From positions 1-49,818 of the forward strand of contig JAQWFV010000160.1 in the NCBI GenBank assembly GCA_029238555.1: a stretch of DNA of 49,818 nucleotides, given 5' to 3'. This document shows, piece by piece, positions 8,801-17,292 of this stretch. The position numbers and the translations under genes were made by a program. The notes beneath the pieces were generated by a model. It had not been told where the DNA came from and searched no databases. It worked only from the letters and a program-made list of their open reading frames with translations. Each line of letters opens with the position of its first letter. The stretch's first letter is position 1. This DNA is from Flavobacteriaceae bacterium (GTDB lineage Bacteria; Bacteroidota; Bacteroidia; Flavobacteriales; Flavobacteriaceae).

Positions 8801-8955
8801 TGACCGTTATTGACTATAAAACAGGTGCTGAGAAAGAAGAAGACCAGGTTCAAATAAAAAGCTACGGCGCGCTTTTAGAAGAGATGGGGTACCAGGTAGA
8901 AAATAAAATATTAGTCTACGTAGACGGTGCAAATGTGCTGCCTATATTTGTATAA
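5848..8955 (+). CDS. UvrD/Rep-type helicase-nuclease, AddA/RecB-like
   Basis: A 1035-residue superfamily 1 helicase with a C-terminal nuclease, expected to be the motor subunit of a double-strand-break end-processing enzyme. Walker A ASAGSGKT is at 10-17, Walker B FFIDEFQDT at about 384-392, a later helicase motif TVHKAKGLEFPVV is visible, and the PD-(D/E)XK nuclease core VIDYKTG is at about 987-993 (Asp989, Lys991). The start is GTG: an in-frame stop lies 12 bases upstream and the Walker motif follows at once, so no other start is possible. Its likely partner is the 910-residue AddB-like protein encoded 2.6 kb downstream. Confidence 0.9.
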   Translation: MKDNFLIYNASAGSGKTYTLTKVYLKLVLAPENPTNFGHILALTFTNKAVNEMKERILTALADFSSLPCPKKSSALFSEVAKELEYSGEALQKKSKKVLMRLLHNYAFFEVSTIDKFNHRLIRTFAKDLKLPQNFEVQLDTDLVLSEGVNALIDRAGNDTALTDILVAFALEKIAEDKSWDLSFDLKNIGKLLFSDQHIQALEHLSTKKLSDFENLKKTLKSKASQSETLYRDAAKSMKTLLSESGLIPTDFSRQSLPKFIDKIVDGGLPDTSAKWIQEFEDTKLFTDKTPVEAQETILNIQPQLHGFMKVILSAITLQYFYLNAHKHLLSLRLINALQYQVKSYCEAQEILPISEFNKKIQGAIKNQSVPFIYERMGEQYSHFFIDEFQDTSTLQWDNLKPLLENAVVSEDEKGQRGSLLLVGDAKQSIYRWRGGNAEQFIDLYENKAFPAASPKVIHLPNNFRSHFEIVAFNNRFFNYTASYLERENFAALYRDSSHQKPRKESGGFVSLEFIEDNPDKEAQYCQKVLEAINDSVEKGFSYGDICLLTRKKKHGVLLAQYLIEKQIPVISSESLLLDNHPKVRFLVQLIRFVYEETTPFQAYPLLAYLAQAQNKISAHQYIKTSLEDALGFFKSEFGFNPKTLTTASLYDFCLMAMGAFSLANGKDAYLQFFLDIVSEIGLKEGEGSKVFLQYWEQKKSQWSISAPDGLNAIQILTVHKAKGLEFPVVIFPFAETPLKESRNPTFWLPVPKEEFNGFEYLLLAKNDQVAQYNAVAKQFIQEEDERLVLDAINILYVALTRASQALFVMGNMAINKDGKVNTKQYAGLLIDYLMGQGEWSAQKQRYTFGDFKMLEETNAGHEHEPKDIVFQSNENTQQRYALLLHQDTLISENLLKAKKIGQQLHYLLEQLDIHPLEKSLEKTIKAYPSSDLEMLKIQALGIITHERLEKYYQKGLRAYNEKDIFTQNGSVVRPDRLVFNENKVTVIDYKTGAEKEEDQVQIKSYGALLEEMGYQVENKILVYVDGANVLPIFV

Positions 8956-8971
8956 AATTAAAACAGCAGTC

Positions 8972-10165
8972 ATGTATAAAGAGATTGGATCATTCCTTGC
9001 AGAAGAGCTAGAACAAATAAAAAAAGACGGTTTATTTAAAAGTGAACGTATCATAAGCGGACCCCAAGGGGCAGATGTTGCGCTCACCAATGGGGCGCAG
9101 GTCATTAATCTTTGTTCTAACAACTACTTAGGGCTTTCTGCACACCCTGAGGTAATTAAAGCCGCCAAAGACACCTTAGATACTCATGGATTTGGAATGT
9201 CTTCTGTAAGATTTATCTGCGGCACCCAAGATATTCACAAAACATTAGAACAAAAGATAGCTTCCTTTTACCAAACGGAAGACACCATTTTATACGCTGC
9301 GGCTTTTGATGCAAACGGCGGCCTATTTGAGCCGTTATTTGGCCCAGAAGATGCGATTATTTCAGATGCTTTAAACCACGCCTCAATCATTGACGGAGTA
9401 AGGCTCTGTAAGGCCAAAAGATACCGCTATGCCAACAGTGATATGGCAGACTTAGAAGCCCAATTAAAGCAAGCCCAAGAAGATGGTGCTAGGTTTAAAA
9501 TTATCGTCACAGACGGGGTGTTTTCCATGGACGGCTTGGTCGCGCCATTGGACCAAATTTGTGATTTAGCAGACCAGTACAATGCACTGGTTATGGTAGA
9601 TGAGTGTCATGCTGCTGGATTTTTAGGGGCTAGCGGAAGGGGGTCTCTCGAAGCAAAAGGCGTGATGGGAAGGGTAGATATTATTACTGGAACCCTTGGA
9701 AAGGCCCTTGGTGGCGCCATGGGCGGATACACCACTGGTAAAAAAGAAATCATAGAAATGCTCCGCCAAAGATCAAGGCCTTATTTGTTTTCAAACTCTT
9801 TGGCCCCGTCTATTGTTGGGGCGTCTATTAAAGTGTTTGAGATTATTGAAAAAGACACTTCTTTCAGAGACCAACTAGAGGCCAATACCCATTATTTTAA
9901 AAAAGGAATTAAAGCCCTTGGTTTTGACATAGTAGATGGAGACTCCGCTATTGTTCCTATTATGCTTTACGACGCTCCATTGGCTCAGAAAATGGCCTCG
10001 GAACTTTTAAAAGAAGGGGTTTATGTGATTGGATTCTTTTATCCTGTGGTTCCCAAAGGAAAAGCAAGAATTAGGGTGCAACTCTCTGCAGCGCTCACTC
10101 AATCAGACCTAGACCAGGCTCTTAGAGCATTTGAGAAGGTAGGCAAACAGCTAGGGGTCGTTTAA
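8972..10165 (+). CDS. kbl: Glycine C-acetyltransferase (2-amino-3-ketobutyrate CoA ligase)
   Basis: A 397-residue PLP enzyme of the alpha-oxoamine synthase family, which cleaves 2-amino-3-ketobutyrate with CoA to glycine and acetyl-CoA in threonine breakdown. The PLP lysine is Lys244 in TGTLGKALGG, the same number as in the E. coli enzyme, and VDECHAAGFLG supplies the cofactor aspartate. I chose the ATG at 8972 rather than an upstream in-frame start within the previous gene, because MYKEIGSFLAEEL gives the family's usual N-terminus and length. No threonine dehydrogenase gene is adjacent, so coupling to it is not shown. Confidence 0.93.
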   Translation: MYKEIGSFLAEELEQIKKDGLFKSERIISGPQGADVALTNGAQVINLCSNNYLGLSAHPEVIKAAKDTLDTHGFGMSSVRFICGTQDIHKTLEQKIASFYQTEDTILYAAAFDANGGLFEPLFGPEDAIISDALNHASIIDGVRLCKAKRYRYANSDMADLEAQLKQAQEDGARFKIIVTDGVFSMDGLVAPLDQICDLADQYNALVMVDECHAAGFLGASGRGSLEAKGVMGRVDIITGTLGKALGGAMGGYTTGKKEIIEMLRQRSRPYLFSNSLAPSIVGASIKVFEIIEKDTSFRDQLEANTHYFKKGIKALGFDIVDGDSAIVPIMLYDAPLAQKMASELLKEGVYVIGFFYPVVPKGKARIRVQLSAALTQSDLDQALRAFEKVGKQLGVV

Positions 10166-10230
10166 AGGTCATCTATAGCGGTTAAACTGCAGCTATTGTG
10201 TCTGTTTAACTGTGTTTTATATCTTAGCAT

Positions 10231-11502
10231 ATGAATCTAAAAAATAACCTTATGTGCAAAAATTTCATCTATCTCGTAATGGGCTGTTTGGGACTATTTT
10301 CTTTAAGTCTTCAAGCCCAAGACCAAAACAATCCTTTTAAAATTACCGTGGGGACCAATGCTATAGATGCATTTCCAACCAATGCGGTAAATCCATTTGA
10401 AACAGGAAAACTGTTCGAGGAATTTTTCAATGTGAAAGACCATTGGAATTTTATGACTGCAGCTAACTTTGTATCTGGATCCATGTACTTGGACAACGGA
10501 TTTTCCGTTGGACTTAGGGGCTCTTTAAATAAAATAACCACCTTAGGAAATACCCCAGCCAACAAAATGTATTATGCCTTAGATGCCAACGTGCAATATG
10601 CCTTTCTAGAAAACACTAAAATAGACCCTTTTGTATCTGCAGGTCTTGGTCATTATTGGATGGAAGAAAATTCTTCTGCAACGGCTAATGTTGGACTTGG
10701 ATTAAATTACTGGTTCAATGACTTTATTGGATTGAGCTATGAGAGTGTGTACAAACACACAAAAAATATTTCAGGAGTGGCCCATATTCAACACAGTTTT
10801 GGTGTTTCCATAAAAGGAGGTGGTTCTGACAGAGATAAGGACGGTGTTTATGACAAGCAAGACGAATGTCCTGATGTTGCAGGCTTGGCTCAGTTCAATG
10901 GCTGCCCAGATAGCGATGGAGACGGTATTATCGATTCCAAAGACCAATGTCCAAATACGCCCGGACTGCCGGAGTTTAATGGCTGTGCAGATAGTGACGG
11001 AGATGGGGTGATAGATCCCAAAGACCAGTGTCCAAATACCCCGGGAATATTGGCTTTTAATGGTTGTCCTGACACCGATGGAGACGGTATAAAAGACATC
11101 CAGGACCAATGTCCAGAAGTAGCAGGGGTTCCTGAAAACAATGGGTGCCCAGCGGTGCAGAAACAATTAGACGACTATTCAAAGACCATTTTGTTTGTCT
11201 TGGAAAAAGCAGAGATTTTAGAAGAATCTTATCCTGCTCTAAATCATATTTTAGAAATAGTCCAAGAATATCCTGAAGCAACATTTACCGTTTCCGGCCA
11301 TGCAGACAGCAGAGGAACTAAAGCTTTTAATCAAAAGCTTTCAGAGGAAAGGGCTCAGTCAATTGTAGATTATATGGTTAACAAAGGCATTGCCGCTAAT
11401 CGTTTTCAAATGTTGGGCTACGGAGAAACAAAACCAATAGCCACTAACGCTAATAGGGCTGGAAGGAAGCTCAACAGAAGGGTAGAAGTTGTGGTAGACT
11501 AA
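10231..11502 (+). CDS. OmpA-family outer membrane protein with thrombospondin type 3 repeats
   Basis: A 423-residue envelope protein. After an N-terminal hydrophobic signal (cleavage probably around LQA-QDQ near residue 30) comes a beta-barrel-like region to about 190, then calcium-binding thrombospondin type 3 repeats with DSDGDGIID and DQCPN units (about 195-310), and a C-terminal OmpA peptidoglycan-binding domain with SGHADSRGT and NRRVEV. It would tie the outer membrane to the cell wall. An alternative start at the eighth codon is possible. An intrinsic terminator follows. F-type OmpA proteins of this layout are abundant porin-like proteins in flavobacteria. Confidence 0.93.
   Translation: MNLKNNLMCKNFIYLVMGCLGLFSLSLQAQDQNNPFKITVGTNAIDAFPTNAVNPFETGKLFEEFFNVKDHWNFMTAANFVSGSMYLDNGFSVGLRGSLNKITTLGNTPANKMYYALDANVQYAFLENTKIDPFVSAGLGHYWMEENSSATANVGLGLNYWFNDFIGLSYESVYKHTKNISGVAHIQHSFGVSIKGGGSDRDKDGVYDKQDECPDVAGLAQFNGCPDSDGDGIIDSKDQCPNTPGLPEFNGCADSDGDGVIDPKDQCPNTPGILAFNGCPDTDGDGIKDIQDQCPEVAGVPENNGCPAVQKQLDDYSKTILFVLEKAEILEESYPALNHILEIVQEYPEATFTVSGHADSRGTKAFNQKLSEERAQSIVDYMVNKGIAANRFQMLGYGETKPIATNANRAGRKLNRRVEVVVD
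10828..11150 (+). repeat. Tandem coding repeats (TSP type 3 units) in the OmpA-like gene
   Basis: Four related units of about 75 bases each encode D-x-D-x-D-G calcium loops followed by D-x-CP-x and NGCP. The units are diverged but recognisable at DNA level, and they create long open frames on the opposite strand that have no independent support. Confidence 0.8.
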
Positions 11503-11528
11503 TCCATTGATAAATAAAGTTTTGAAAG

Positions 11529-11552
11529 AGCGCCGTTTTAACGGCGCTTTTT
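11529..11552 (+). terminator. Intrinsic terminator of the OmpA-like gene
   Basis: AGCGCCGTT (11529-11537) pairs with AACGGCGCT (11540-11548) over a two-base loop and is followed by a T run. It lies 26 bases after the stop codon. Confidence 0.88.
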
Positions 11553-11583
11553 ATATTTTTAAGTAAGCTAAGCCCTCGGTTCA

Positions 11584-14316
11584 ATGATCCCTTTTCTAGC
11601 ACAAATCACAGATAAAATAATTCAAGAAAACCCTGATTTTTCCAATACTACATGGGTGTTTCCTAGTAAAAGAGCAGGGGTATTTGCGGCAAACTACCTC
11701 AAAAAAAACAATTCAAAAACTATTTTTGCCCCCAAATTTCTGAGCATAGAGGCCTTTATTGGTAAGCTTGCGTTTATTGAACCGGCAAGTACTGAAACCG
11801 CCCTTTGCCTACTCTATGAAAGTTATTTAGAGACCGATATAAAAGAAAAGGAATCTTTTTCAAGTTTTATAGGTTGGGGTACTACCATACTTCAAGATTT
11901 TAATGAAATAGACCGTTACGGAGTAGCCGCTAATAAACTATACACACACATCCAAAGTCTACAAGAGGTGTCTCATTGGGCCCTTGAAGAAGACAAGACA
12001 GAGATGGTTCAAGCGTATTTGAGGTTTTGGGAAATTCTTCCAGAACTCTACGAGCGTTTTACTAAAAAAATGTTGGCGCAAGATATTGGGCACCAAGGCT
12101 TATTGTATAAAAAAGCAAAAGAAAATATTGCGCAATTTTTAAAAGATGCGCCAGACACAAAGTTTTATTTCATTGGTTTTAATGCTTTAAACACCTCTGA
12201 GTCTGACATTATACAATATATCTTATCCGAAAAAAGAGGGGCAATTTATTGGGACTTAGACCAGTACTTTTTAGAGAACCCCCTACATGAAGCGGGTTAT
12301 TTTATGAGGAAACACTTGGATAAATGGCCTTATTTTAAAGAAAATACCCCCAAAGGGATCTCTCACGAATACCTGTCAACAGAGAAGAAAATTACTATAT
12401 ATGGTGTCCCAAAAAGTGTGTCCCAAGCACAATTGATTGGAGAAATTTTACATGATTTACCCCAAGAACAAGTCTTAAAAACGGCTATTGTTTTAGGAGA
12501 TGAGGAGCTATTAAACCCTGCCATACACGCTATCCCTAGTGGGCTAAAAGCCAATATTACTATGGGGGCGCCGTTGTCTGGAGTTTCAATGGCCGCATTG
12601 GTAGCGCACTTTTTTGACTTACACACCAACAATCATTCTAGCAGTTGGCATATTAAACAGGTTCAGGATGTTTTGACCCATCCCTATATAAAGTCTTTAG
12701 TAGAAGCGAACCAATACAATGCTGTTACAACATTTGTTCACCACTGCCAGAAACAAAATATTTCAAGCTTAAATACGGATTATATCAAGGCCCACTTTGA
12801 AAAAAGTGAGGTAGAAATAAGCCTACTTTTTAAAGAAAAAGCCCATGACCCTGTAGCTTTTGTCGCTAGATTTAAAGTCCTACTTAATGTGCTGTTCAAA
12901 TTCTCAGAAAAAAACAAACTACCTCAAATAAGTTCTGAAGTCTTATATTTCAAGGAGATTTTTGAAGGACTTAAGGAGCAGTTAATTGCTTTTCCTTTTA
13001 TTGACAACTTATCAGGTTTAAAGAAAATTTATCTTGAAACCCTTTCCAAAAAAAGACTTTCTTTTAGTGGAGACGCCTTAGAGGGCCTCCAACTTATGGG
13101 TATGTTGGAGAGTAGAAACCTGGATTTTGAAACGGTTGTTATTGCTCATGTAAACGAGGGTATTCTTCCTGGAGGAAAATCTAGTAATTCATACATACCG
13201 CTTTCCTTAAAAAAGATCTTTGGACTACCTAGTTTTAAAGAAAAAGATGCAGTGTATGCCTATCATTTTTACAGATTATTGCAAAGGGCAAAAAACGTAT
13301 ACTTACTTTACAACACGGCAACAGATGTATTGGAGGGAGGAGAACCCAGTAGGTTCATACATCAATTAAAAACACAAGGAATAGACAAAGTTCAGGTGGT
13401 GCACCAATTGGCCATGCCAGTTTTAGATGCTGTTACACCTACGTTAATGGAGATTAAAAAAGACCCAAGCGTTATTGAAAAATTACTGGAAAAAGCAACA
13501 AGTGGTTTTTCTCCCTCGGCATTAAATGCTTATATAAGGAACCCTATAGATTTTTATAAGCGTTATATTTTAAAACTCAAAGATCCGGAAATTCTAGAAG
13601 AACTCATCGCTTATAATACCTTTGGAACAATTGTTCACGATAGCTTAGAAGCACTTTACACCCCTTGTGTCGGTCAAATCTTGACTGAAAACCACTTCAA
13701 GGAAATTAAGACCCAGCTACCCAATATTCTGGCCCACTTTTTTGAAAAACACCACAGCCCTACCCAATCACTTAAAGGGAAAAACCTCATCGCTTTTTCT
13801 GTGTTGCTTGAATATCTAAAAGATTTCCTGGAGTACGACCAAATATGTGCTCAAAAAGAAGAAATTTATATTGAAAGTCTCGAGAAAGAATACCAAATGA
13901 CGCTTCAAATTCCAGGAGTTTCCCAAAGTGTTTTATTCAAAGGTAGTTTAGACCGTGTAGACAAAAGAAATGGGGTAACACATATTATTGATTTTAAAAC
14001 GGGTACGGTGAAACCCACTGAATTAAAGCTCAAGGACTGGGAAGATTTAAAGGACAGCCCGGAAAAAGGCAAAATTTTTCAGCTGCTTTCCTATGCGGCA
14101 TTGTATGGGAATAGTCACGGAAATGAACCCGTAAAAACAGGAATCTATAGTTTTAAAAACACTCAAGAGGGCTATATGTTTTTTGAAGATAGTCTTAAAC
14201 CCTCAGACAAAAGCACTGTAGAAGAAGGTGCTTTCAGCGAATTTAAAGAAGTACTTATTGGCGTAGTTCAAGAGCTCTTTAATATAGAGAAGCCTTTTGT
14301 GGAGAAGGAAGTTTAG
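11584..14316 (+). CDS. PD-(D/E)XK nuclease-family protein, AddB-like
   Basis: A 910-residue protein resembling the AddB/RexB side of AddAB helicase-nucleases. The N-terminal half is a helicase-like fold with degenerate motifs (VFPSKRAGVFA near residue 26 takes the place of a true Walker A), and the C-terminal part holds a PD-(D/E)XK nuclease core with IIDFKTG at 801-807 (Asp803, Lys805). I do not see the four-cysteine iron-sulphur pattern of firmicute AddB. Together with the AddA-like gene at 5848 it should process broken DNA ends for RecA loading. kbl and the OmpA gene sit between the two subunits. Confidence 0.82.
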   Translation: MIPFLAQITDKIIQENPDFSNTTWVFPSKRAGVFAANYLKKNNSKTIFAPKFLSIEAFIGKLAFIEPASTETALCLLYESYLETDIKEKESFSSFIGWGTTILQDFNEIDRYGVAANKLYTHIQSLQEVSHWALEEDKTEMVQAYLRFWEILPELYERFTKKMLAQDIGHQGLLYKKAKENIAQFLKDAPDTKFYFIGFNALNTSESDIIQYILSEKRGAIYWDLDQYFLENPLHEAGYFMRKHLDKWPYFKENTPKGISHEYLSTEKKITIYGVPKSVSQAQLIGEILHDLPQEQVLKTAIVLGDEELLNPAIHAIPSGLKANITMGAPLSGVSMAALVAHFFDLHTNNHSSSWHIKQVQDVLTHPYIKSLVEANQYNAVTTFVHHCQKQNISSLNTDYIKAHFEKSEVEISLLFKEKAHDPVAFVARFKVLLNVLFKFSEKNKLPQISSEVLYFKEIFEGLKEQLIAFPFIDNLSGLKKIYLETLSKKRLSFSGDALEGLQLMGMLESRNLDFETVVIAHVNEGILPGGKSSNSYIPLSLKKIFGLPSFKEKDAVYAYHFYRLLQRAKNVYLLYNTATDVLEGGEPSRFIHQLKTQGIDKVQVVHQLAMPVLDAVTPTLMEIKKDPSVIEKLLEKATSGFSPSALNAYIRNPIDFYKRYILKLKDPEILEELIAYNTFGTIVHDSLEALYTPCVGQILTENHFKEIKTQLPNILAHFFEKHHSPTQSLKGKNLIAFSVLLEYLKDFLEYDQICAQKEEIYIESLEKEYQMTLQIPGVSQSVLFKGSLDRVDKRNGVTHIIDFKTGTVKPTELKLKDWEDLKDSPEKGKIFQLLSYAALYGNSHGNEPVKTGIYSFKNTQEGYMFFEDSLKPSDKSTVEEGAFSEFKEVLIGVVQELFNIEKPFVEKEV

Positions 14317-14325
14317 GGTTTAAAA

Positions 14326-14361
14326 AAACCCTCACATTGCTGTGAAGGTTTACTTTTTTTT
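14326..14361. terminator. Bidirectional terminator between AddB-like gene and tRNA-Ala
   Basis: AAACCcTCAC (14326-14335) pairs with GTGAaGGTTT (14342-14351), with T-rich sequence on the plus side and an equally T-rich tail when read on minus. It can end both the AddB-like mRNA and the tRNA transcript. Confidence 0.75.
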
Positions 14362-14384
14362 GGCCAAAGCCGATGCTTATTTAG

Positions 14385-14458
14385 TGGAGAATAGCGGATT
14401 CGAACCGCTGGCCTCTTGCCTGCCAGGCAAGCGCTCTAGCCAACTGAGCTAATCCCCC
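14385..14458 (-). tRNA. tRNA-Ala (anticodon GGC)
   Basis: A complete 74-base cloverleaf on the minus strand, from GGGGGAT at the 5' end to ATTCTCC plus the discriminator A. The anticodon loop CTGGCAG places GGC at 14422-14424. Base pair 3-70 is G-U, the alanine identity element, and position 73 is A, both confirming the assignment. The CCA end is not encoded. It lies 61 bases downstream of the universal stress protein gene on the same strand. Confidence 0.96.
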
Positions 14459-14519
14459 AAGGCAAGGCAAAGAAACTACTTTTTTTTATATTCTCAAACC
14501 TTTAATTTAATCAAAAGAA

Positions 14520-15317
14520 TCAATCCTTTTTCACACTTAAAACCAATACAGGAATAGAGACGTGAAATTCAGATTTTAGAATGGTGCTTTTTTCCAATAA
14601 ATTGTTAAAAAAGCCTCTTTTTCTTCTAAAAACACACAAAAGATCCGGTTTTTGGTCTCTAAAATGCTCTAAAACGCCCAAATAGGTTGTGGCGTTTTGA
14701 GTGATGTTTACTTGACTACTCATGTCCATTAGAGCGGTATTTATTTTTAAATCTGCGTCTGTATATCCAGGGGTTTTAACCAATAGCAGAGATACGGTTG
14801 ATTGGTGGTTTTTTTGAATCTCCAAAAGAGGCGTTAAAATTCTATTTCTCTTAAGAATACCTGATTTAAAAGCAGTTAACACATTTTTAAACGGTTTAAA
14901 TACTGCCTTTTTAGGGACAATCAGGGTAGGAATATTAGTGCGTTTAATAATACTTCCAGAGGTAGGGCCCAAATAGTAAATATCTTGTATGTCATTGTGT
15001 CTAGGGGCCATGATGATTAGATCTATCCCCAGCTCTTTGTCAATTGCTTTAACACCTTCTACCACACTTCCGTTGTAAGTGACTATTTTAATTTCTAAGC
15101 CTTTTGGGTCTACTTTGCCTATAACTTCCAGCAAATGTGCTTTGTTTTGCTGGGCTACTTTTTCAGAAATATTGACTAATGATCCCGGGGCTGAAGGCGC
15201 ATTGAACACTTCCATTACAAATATTTTGGATTGTAAAGGCGCTGCAAAATCTACCGCATATTGGAGGGTTTCGTGAATGTCTGGACTGTTTCCTATGGGA
15301 ACGAGAATATGATTCAT
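14520..15317 (-). CDS. Universal stress protein, tandem-domain
   Basis: A 265-residue protein made of two UspA-like halves. The first begins MNHILVPIGNSPDIHETLQYAVDFA-like (standard USP opening) and contains LIIMAPRHN and a GSIIKRTNIPTLIVPK tail with the G-S-x-x-x-R of nucleotide-binding USPs; the second half is degenerate and ends with HVSIPVLVLSVKKD. Two-domain USPs of about 270 residues are common in flavobacteria. The ligand is unknown. The gene stands alone on minus, followed by tRNA-Ala. Confidence 0.9.
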   Translation of the reverse strand: MNHILVPIGNSPDIHETLQYAVDFAAPLQSKIFVMEVFNAPSAPGSLVNISEKVAQQNKAHLLEVIGKVDPKGLEIKIVTYNGSVVEGVKAIDKELGIDLIIMAPRHNDIQDIYYLGPTSGSIIKRTNIPTLIVPKKAVFKPFKNVLTAFKSGILKRNRILTPLLEIQKNHQSTVSLLLVKTPGYTDADLKINTALMDMSSQVNITQNATTYLGVLEHFRDQKPDLLCVFRRKRGFFNNLLEKSTILKSEFHVSIPVLVLSVKKD

Positions 15318-15371
15318 AACGAGAGGTTAGGTATATTTAGAATTAGGTATTAAACAACCATGAATATACTA

Positions 15372-15379
15372 TAAATTTG
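15372..15379 (+). promoter_or_regulatory. -7 promoter element of the GNAT-MATE operon
   Basis: TAAATTTG matches TAnnTTTG exactly, 47 bases upstream of the acetyltransferase start. Confidence 0.45.
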
Positions 15380-15426
15380 TGATTAATAATACGCCAGTAC
15401 TAATATGAGCTAACAGAAAAATATAT

Positions 15427-15930
15427 ATGATTAGACCCGCAAAAGCAAAAGACCTGCCGTTCATTTTAGAAATCACCCAATCGTGTGCGAGACATATGAT
15501 CGCAAATGGTATATTTCAATGGAACGAACAATACCCTAGTGTAGAAGCATTTCAAAAAGACCTAGATCGCGAAGAATTATATGTTTTTGAACAAGAGGAA
15601 AAGGTGTTGGGAGCTGTTGTAATAAGTGATTTTAAAGACCCTTTTTACGAAACTATTGAATGGAAGTGCCCTACAGGGAAAAATATGTATATCCATAGGC
15701 TTTGTGTGCACCCAATTGCCCAAGGCAAAGGATACGCCAAAGCACTCATGGATTTTGCAGAAAATAAAGCGAGAAAAGAAGGCTTTCTATCAGTGCGCCT
15801 AGATACTTTTAGTTTAAATGAGAAAAATGTGGCTTTCTACACCAAGAGAGGCTATTCAAGGCTAGGTGATATTTATTTCCCTATTAAGAGCAAAGCCCCT
15901 TTTCATTGTTTTGAACTACCCATTTCATGA
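15427..15930 (+). CDS. GNAT-family N-acetyltransferase
   Basis: A 167-residue acetyl-CoA-dependent transferase of the GNAT fold. The acetyl-CoA binding segment is visible as LCVHPIAQGKGYAKALMDF around residues 97-115, followed by a typical LDTFSLNEKNVAFYTKRGY. The substrate cannot be read from the sequence. Its stop codon overlaps the start of the MATE transporter gene by four bases (ATGA), so the two are translationally coupled; a role in modifying or exporting the same class of small molecule is possible but only an inference from position. Confidence 0.9.
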   Translation: MIRPAKAKDLPFILEITQSCARHMIANGIFQWNEQYPSVEAFQKDLDREELYVFEQEEKVLGAVVISDFKDPFYETIEWKCPTGKNMYIHRLCVHPIAQGKGYAKALMDFAENKARKEGFLSVRLDTFSLNEKNVAFYTKRGYSRLGDIYFPIKSKAPFHCFELPIS

Positions 15931-17285
15931 TATACAAAGTGAGACATAATACAGAAAATCCCCTCAAAAGAATTCATCGTTTGGCCATTCCCGCAACTAT
16001 TGCAGGTGTAGCAGAGCCCTTTTTATCTTTAACAGATACCGCTATTGTGGGAAATATACCTGTTCAAGGTGCTCAAGCATTGGCGGCTGCGGGAATAGTA
16101 GGTTCCTTTCTCTCTATGCTCGTTTGGGTTCTAGGGCAAACCCAAAGCGCTATTTCCGCATTGGTCTCACAATACCTGGGAAAAAACAATTTAGACGGGA
16201 TTAAGGCCTTGCCCATGCAGGCCATGTATGTGAATGTTTCCATCAGTCTTTTAGTGCTTATTATTAGTATGGTTTTTAAAACGGAGATATTTACACTAAT
16301 GAATGCTTCCGGCGCTTTGCTTGAAATGTGTGAGCAATACTTTAGTATTAGAATCTGGGGATATCCATTAACTCTTTTCACATTTGGTGTTTTTGGAGTC
16401 TTTCGGGGGCTGCAAAACACTTTATGGCCTATGGCAGTAGCACTAACAGGTGCTTTTCTAAATGTAGGGTTAGACTTTATTTTAGTTTACGGCATAGAGG
16501 GATTTATAGAACCTATGTTTTTAGAAGGGGCTGCTTGGGCCAGTCTAATTTCGCAAATAGTAATGGCTGTATTTGCATTGAGCTTACTTTTCGTAAAAAC
16601 AGATTTCCCACTCATTGTCAAAGGGCCTATTCATCCGGAATTAAAAAATATTATTGGCATGAGTGCCAATCTCTTTGTGCGCTCTTTGGCATTAAACACT
16701 GCACTTATTTTGTCCGTTAGAGAAGCTACGGCTATGGGCACCACATTTATTGGCGCCCACACCATATTACTCAATCTATGGTTGTTTTCTGCCTTCTTTA
16801 TAGAGGGATATGGCACCGCAGGAAATAGTATTGGCGGCAAATTATTAGGCGCTAAAAATTATACCCTACTCTGGGAATTGGCAAAAAAAGTAGCCTTTTT
16901 TGGTTTTGTGATGGGGAGTATTTTATTGTTGTTTGGAACCCTATTTTACAATAATATAGGGGGTCTATTTTCCGAAAACAAAGCGACTTTATTGGCTTTT
17001 GAAGAGGTGTTTTTCATTTTGTTAATTTGCTTGCCAACCAATGGTGTTGCATTTGTTTTAGACGGAATGTTTAAAGGCTTGGGAGAGATGAAGTTCTTGA
17101 GAAATGTACTCTTAATCACTTCTTTTGGCGTCTTTGTACCTTTGGTATTCTGGAGCAATAAAATGAATTGGGGGCTAAAGGGAATCTGGGTGGCATTTGG
17201 TTGTTGGATGGTGGCTAGGGGTGTTGCCTTAATCTGGAAATTCAGAAGAAAATTTTTACCCCTAAAACAAAACGCTTACATTTAA
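15927..17285 (+). CDS. MATE-family efflux transporter
   Basis: A 452-residue inner membrane protein with about twelve hydrophobic segments, in the DinF-like branch of MATE antiporters, which expel cationic compounds using sodium or proton gradients. The opening RLAIPATIAGVAEPFLSLTD and the VGNIPVQGAQALAAAGI segment are typical of TM1 and its following loop. It overlaps the upstream acetyltransferase gene by four bases and is followed after seven bases by an enoyl-CoA hydratase gene, so the three probably form one transcript. Confidence 0.92.
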   Translation: MIYKVRHNTENPLKRIHRLAIPATIAGVAEPFLSLTDTAIVGNIPVQGAQALAAAGIVGSFLSMLVWVLGQTQSAISALVSQYLGKNNLDGIKALPMQAMYVNVSISLLVLIISMVFKTEIFTLMNASGALLEMCEQYFSIRIWGYPLTLFTFGVFGVFRGLQNTLWPMAVALTGAFLNVGLDFILVYGIEGFIEPMFLEGAAWASLISQIVMAVFALSLLFVKTDFPLIVKGPIHPELKNIIGMSANLFVRSLALNTALILSVREATAMGTTFIGAHTILLNLWLFSAFFIEGYGTAGNSIGGKLLGAKNYTLLWELAKKVAFFGFVMGSILLLFGTLFYNNIGGLFSENKATLLAFEEVFFILLICLPTNGVAFVLDGMFKGLGEMKFLRNVLLITSFGVFVPLVFWSNKMNWGLKGIWVAFGCWMVARGVALIWKFRRKFLPLKQNAYI

Positions 17286-17292
17286 ATTAATT

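Noticed and set aside
8927..8971. Upstream in-frame extension of kbl
   Set aside because: It lies inside the 3' end of the AddA-like gene; the ATG at 8972 gives Lys244 and the family length.
10828..11150. Regular repeats that could suggest a CRISPR array
   Set aside because: The units are diverged in-frame coding repeats of calcium-binding loops, with no constant direct repeat and unique spacers.
10771..11166. 131-codon minus-strand frame opposite the OmpA-like gene
   Set aside because: It is created by the repeated thrombospondin units on the other strand; its own repeats are only their antisense.
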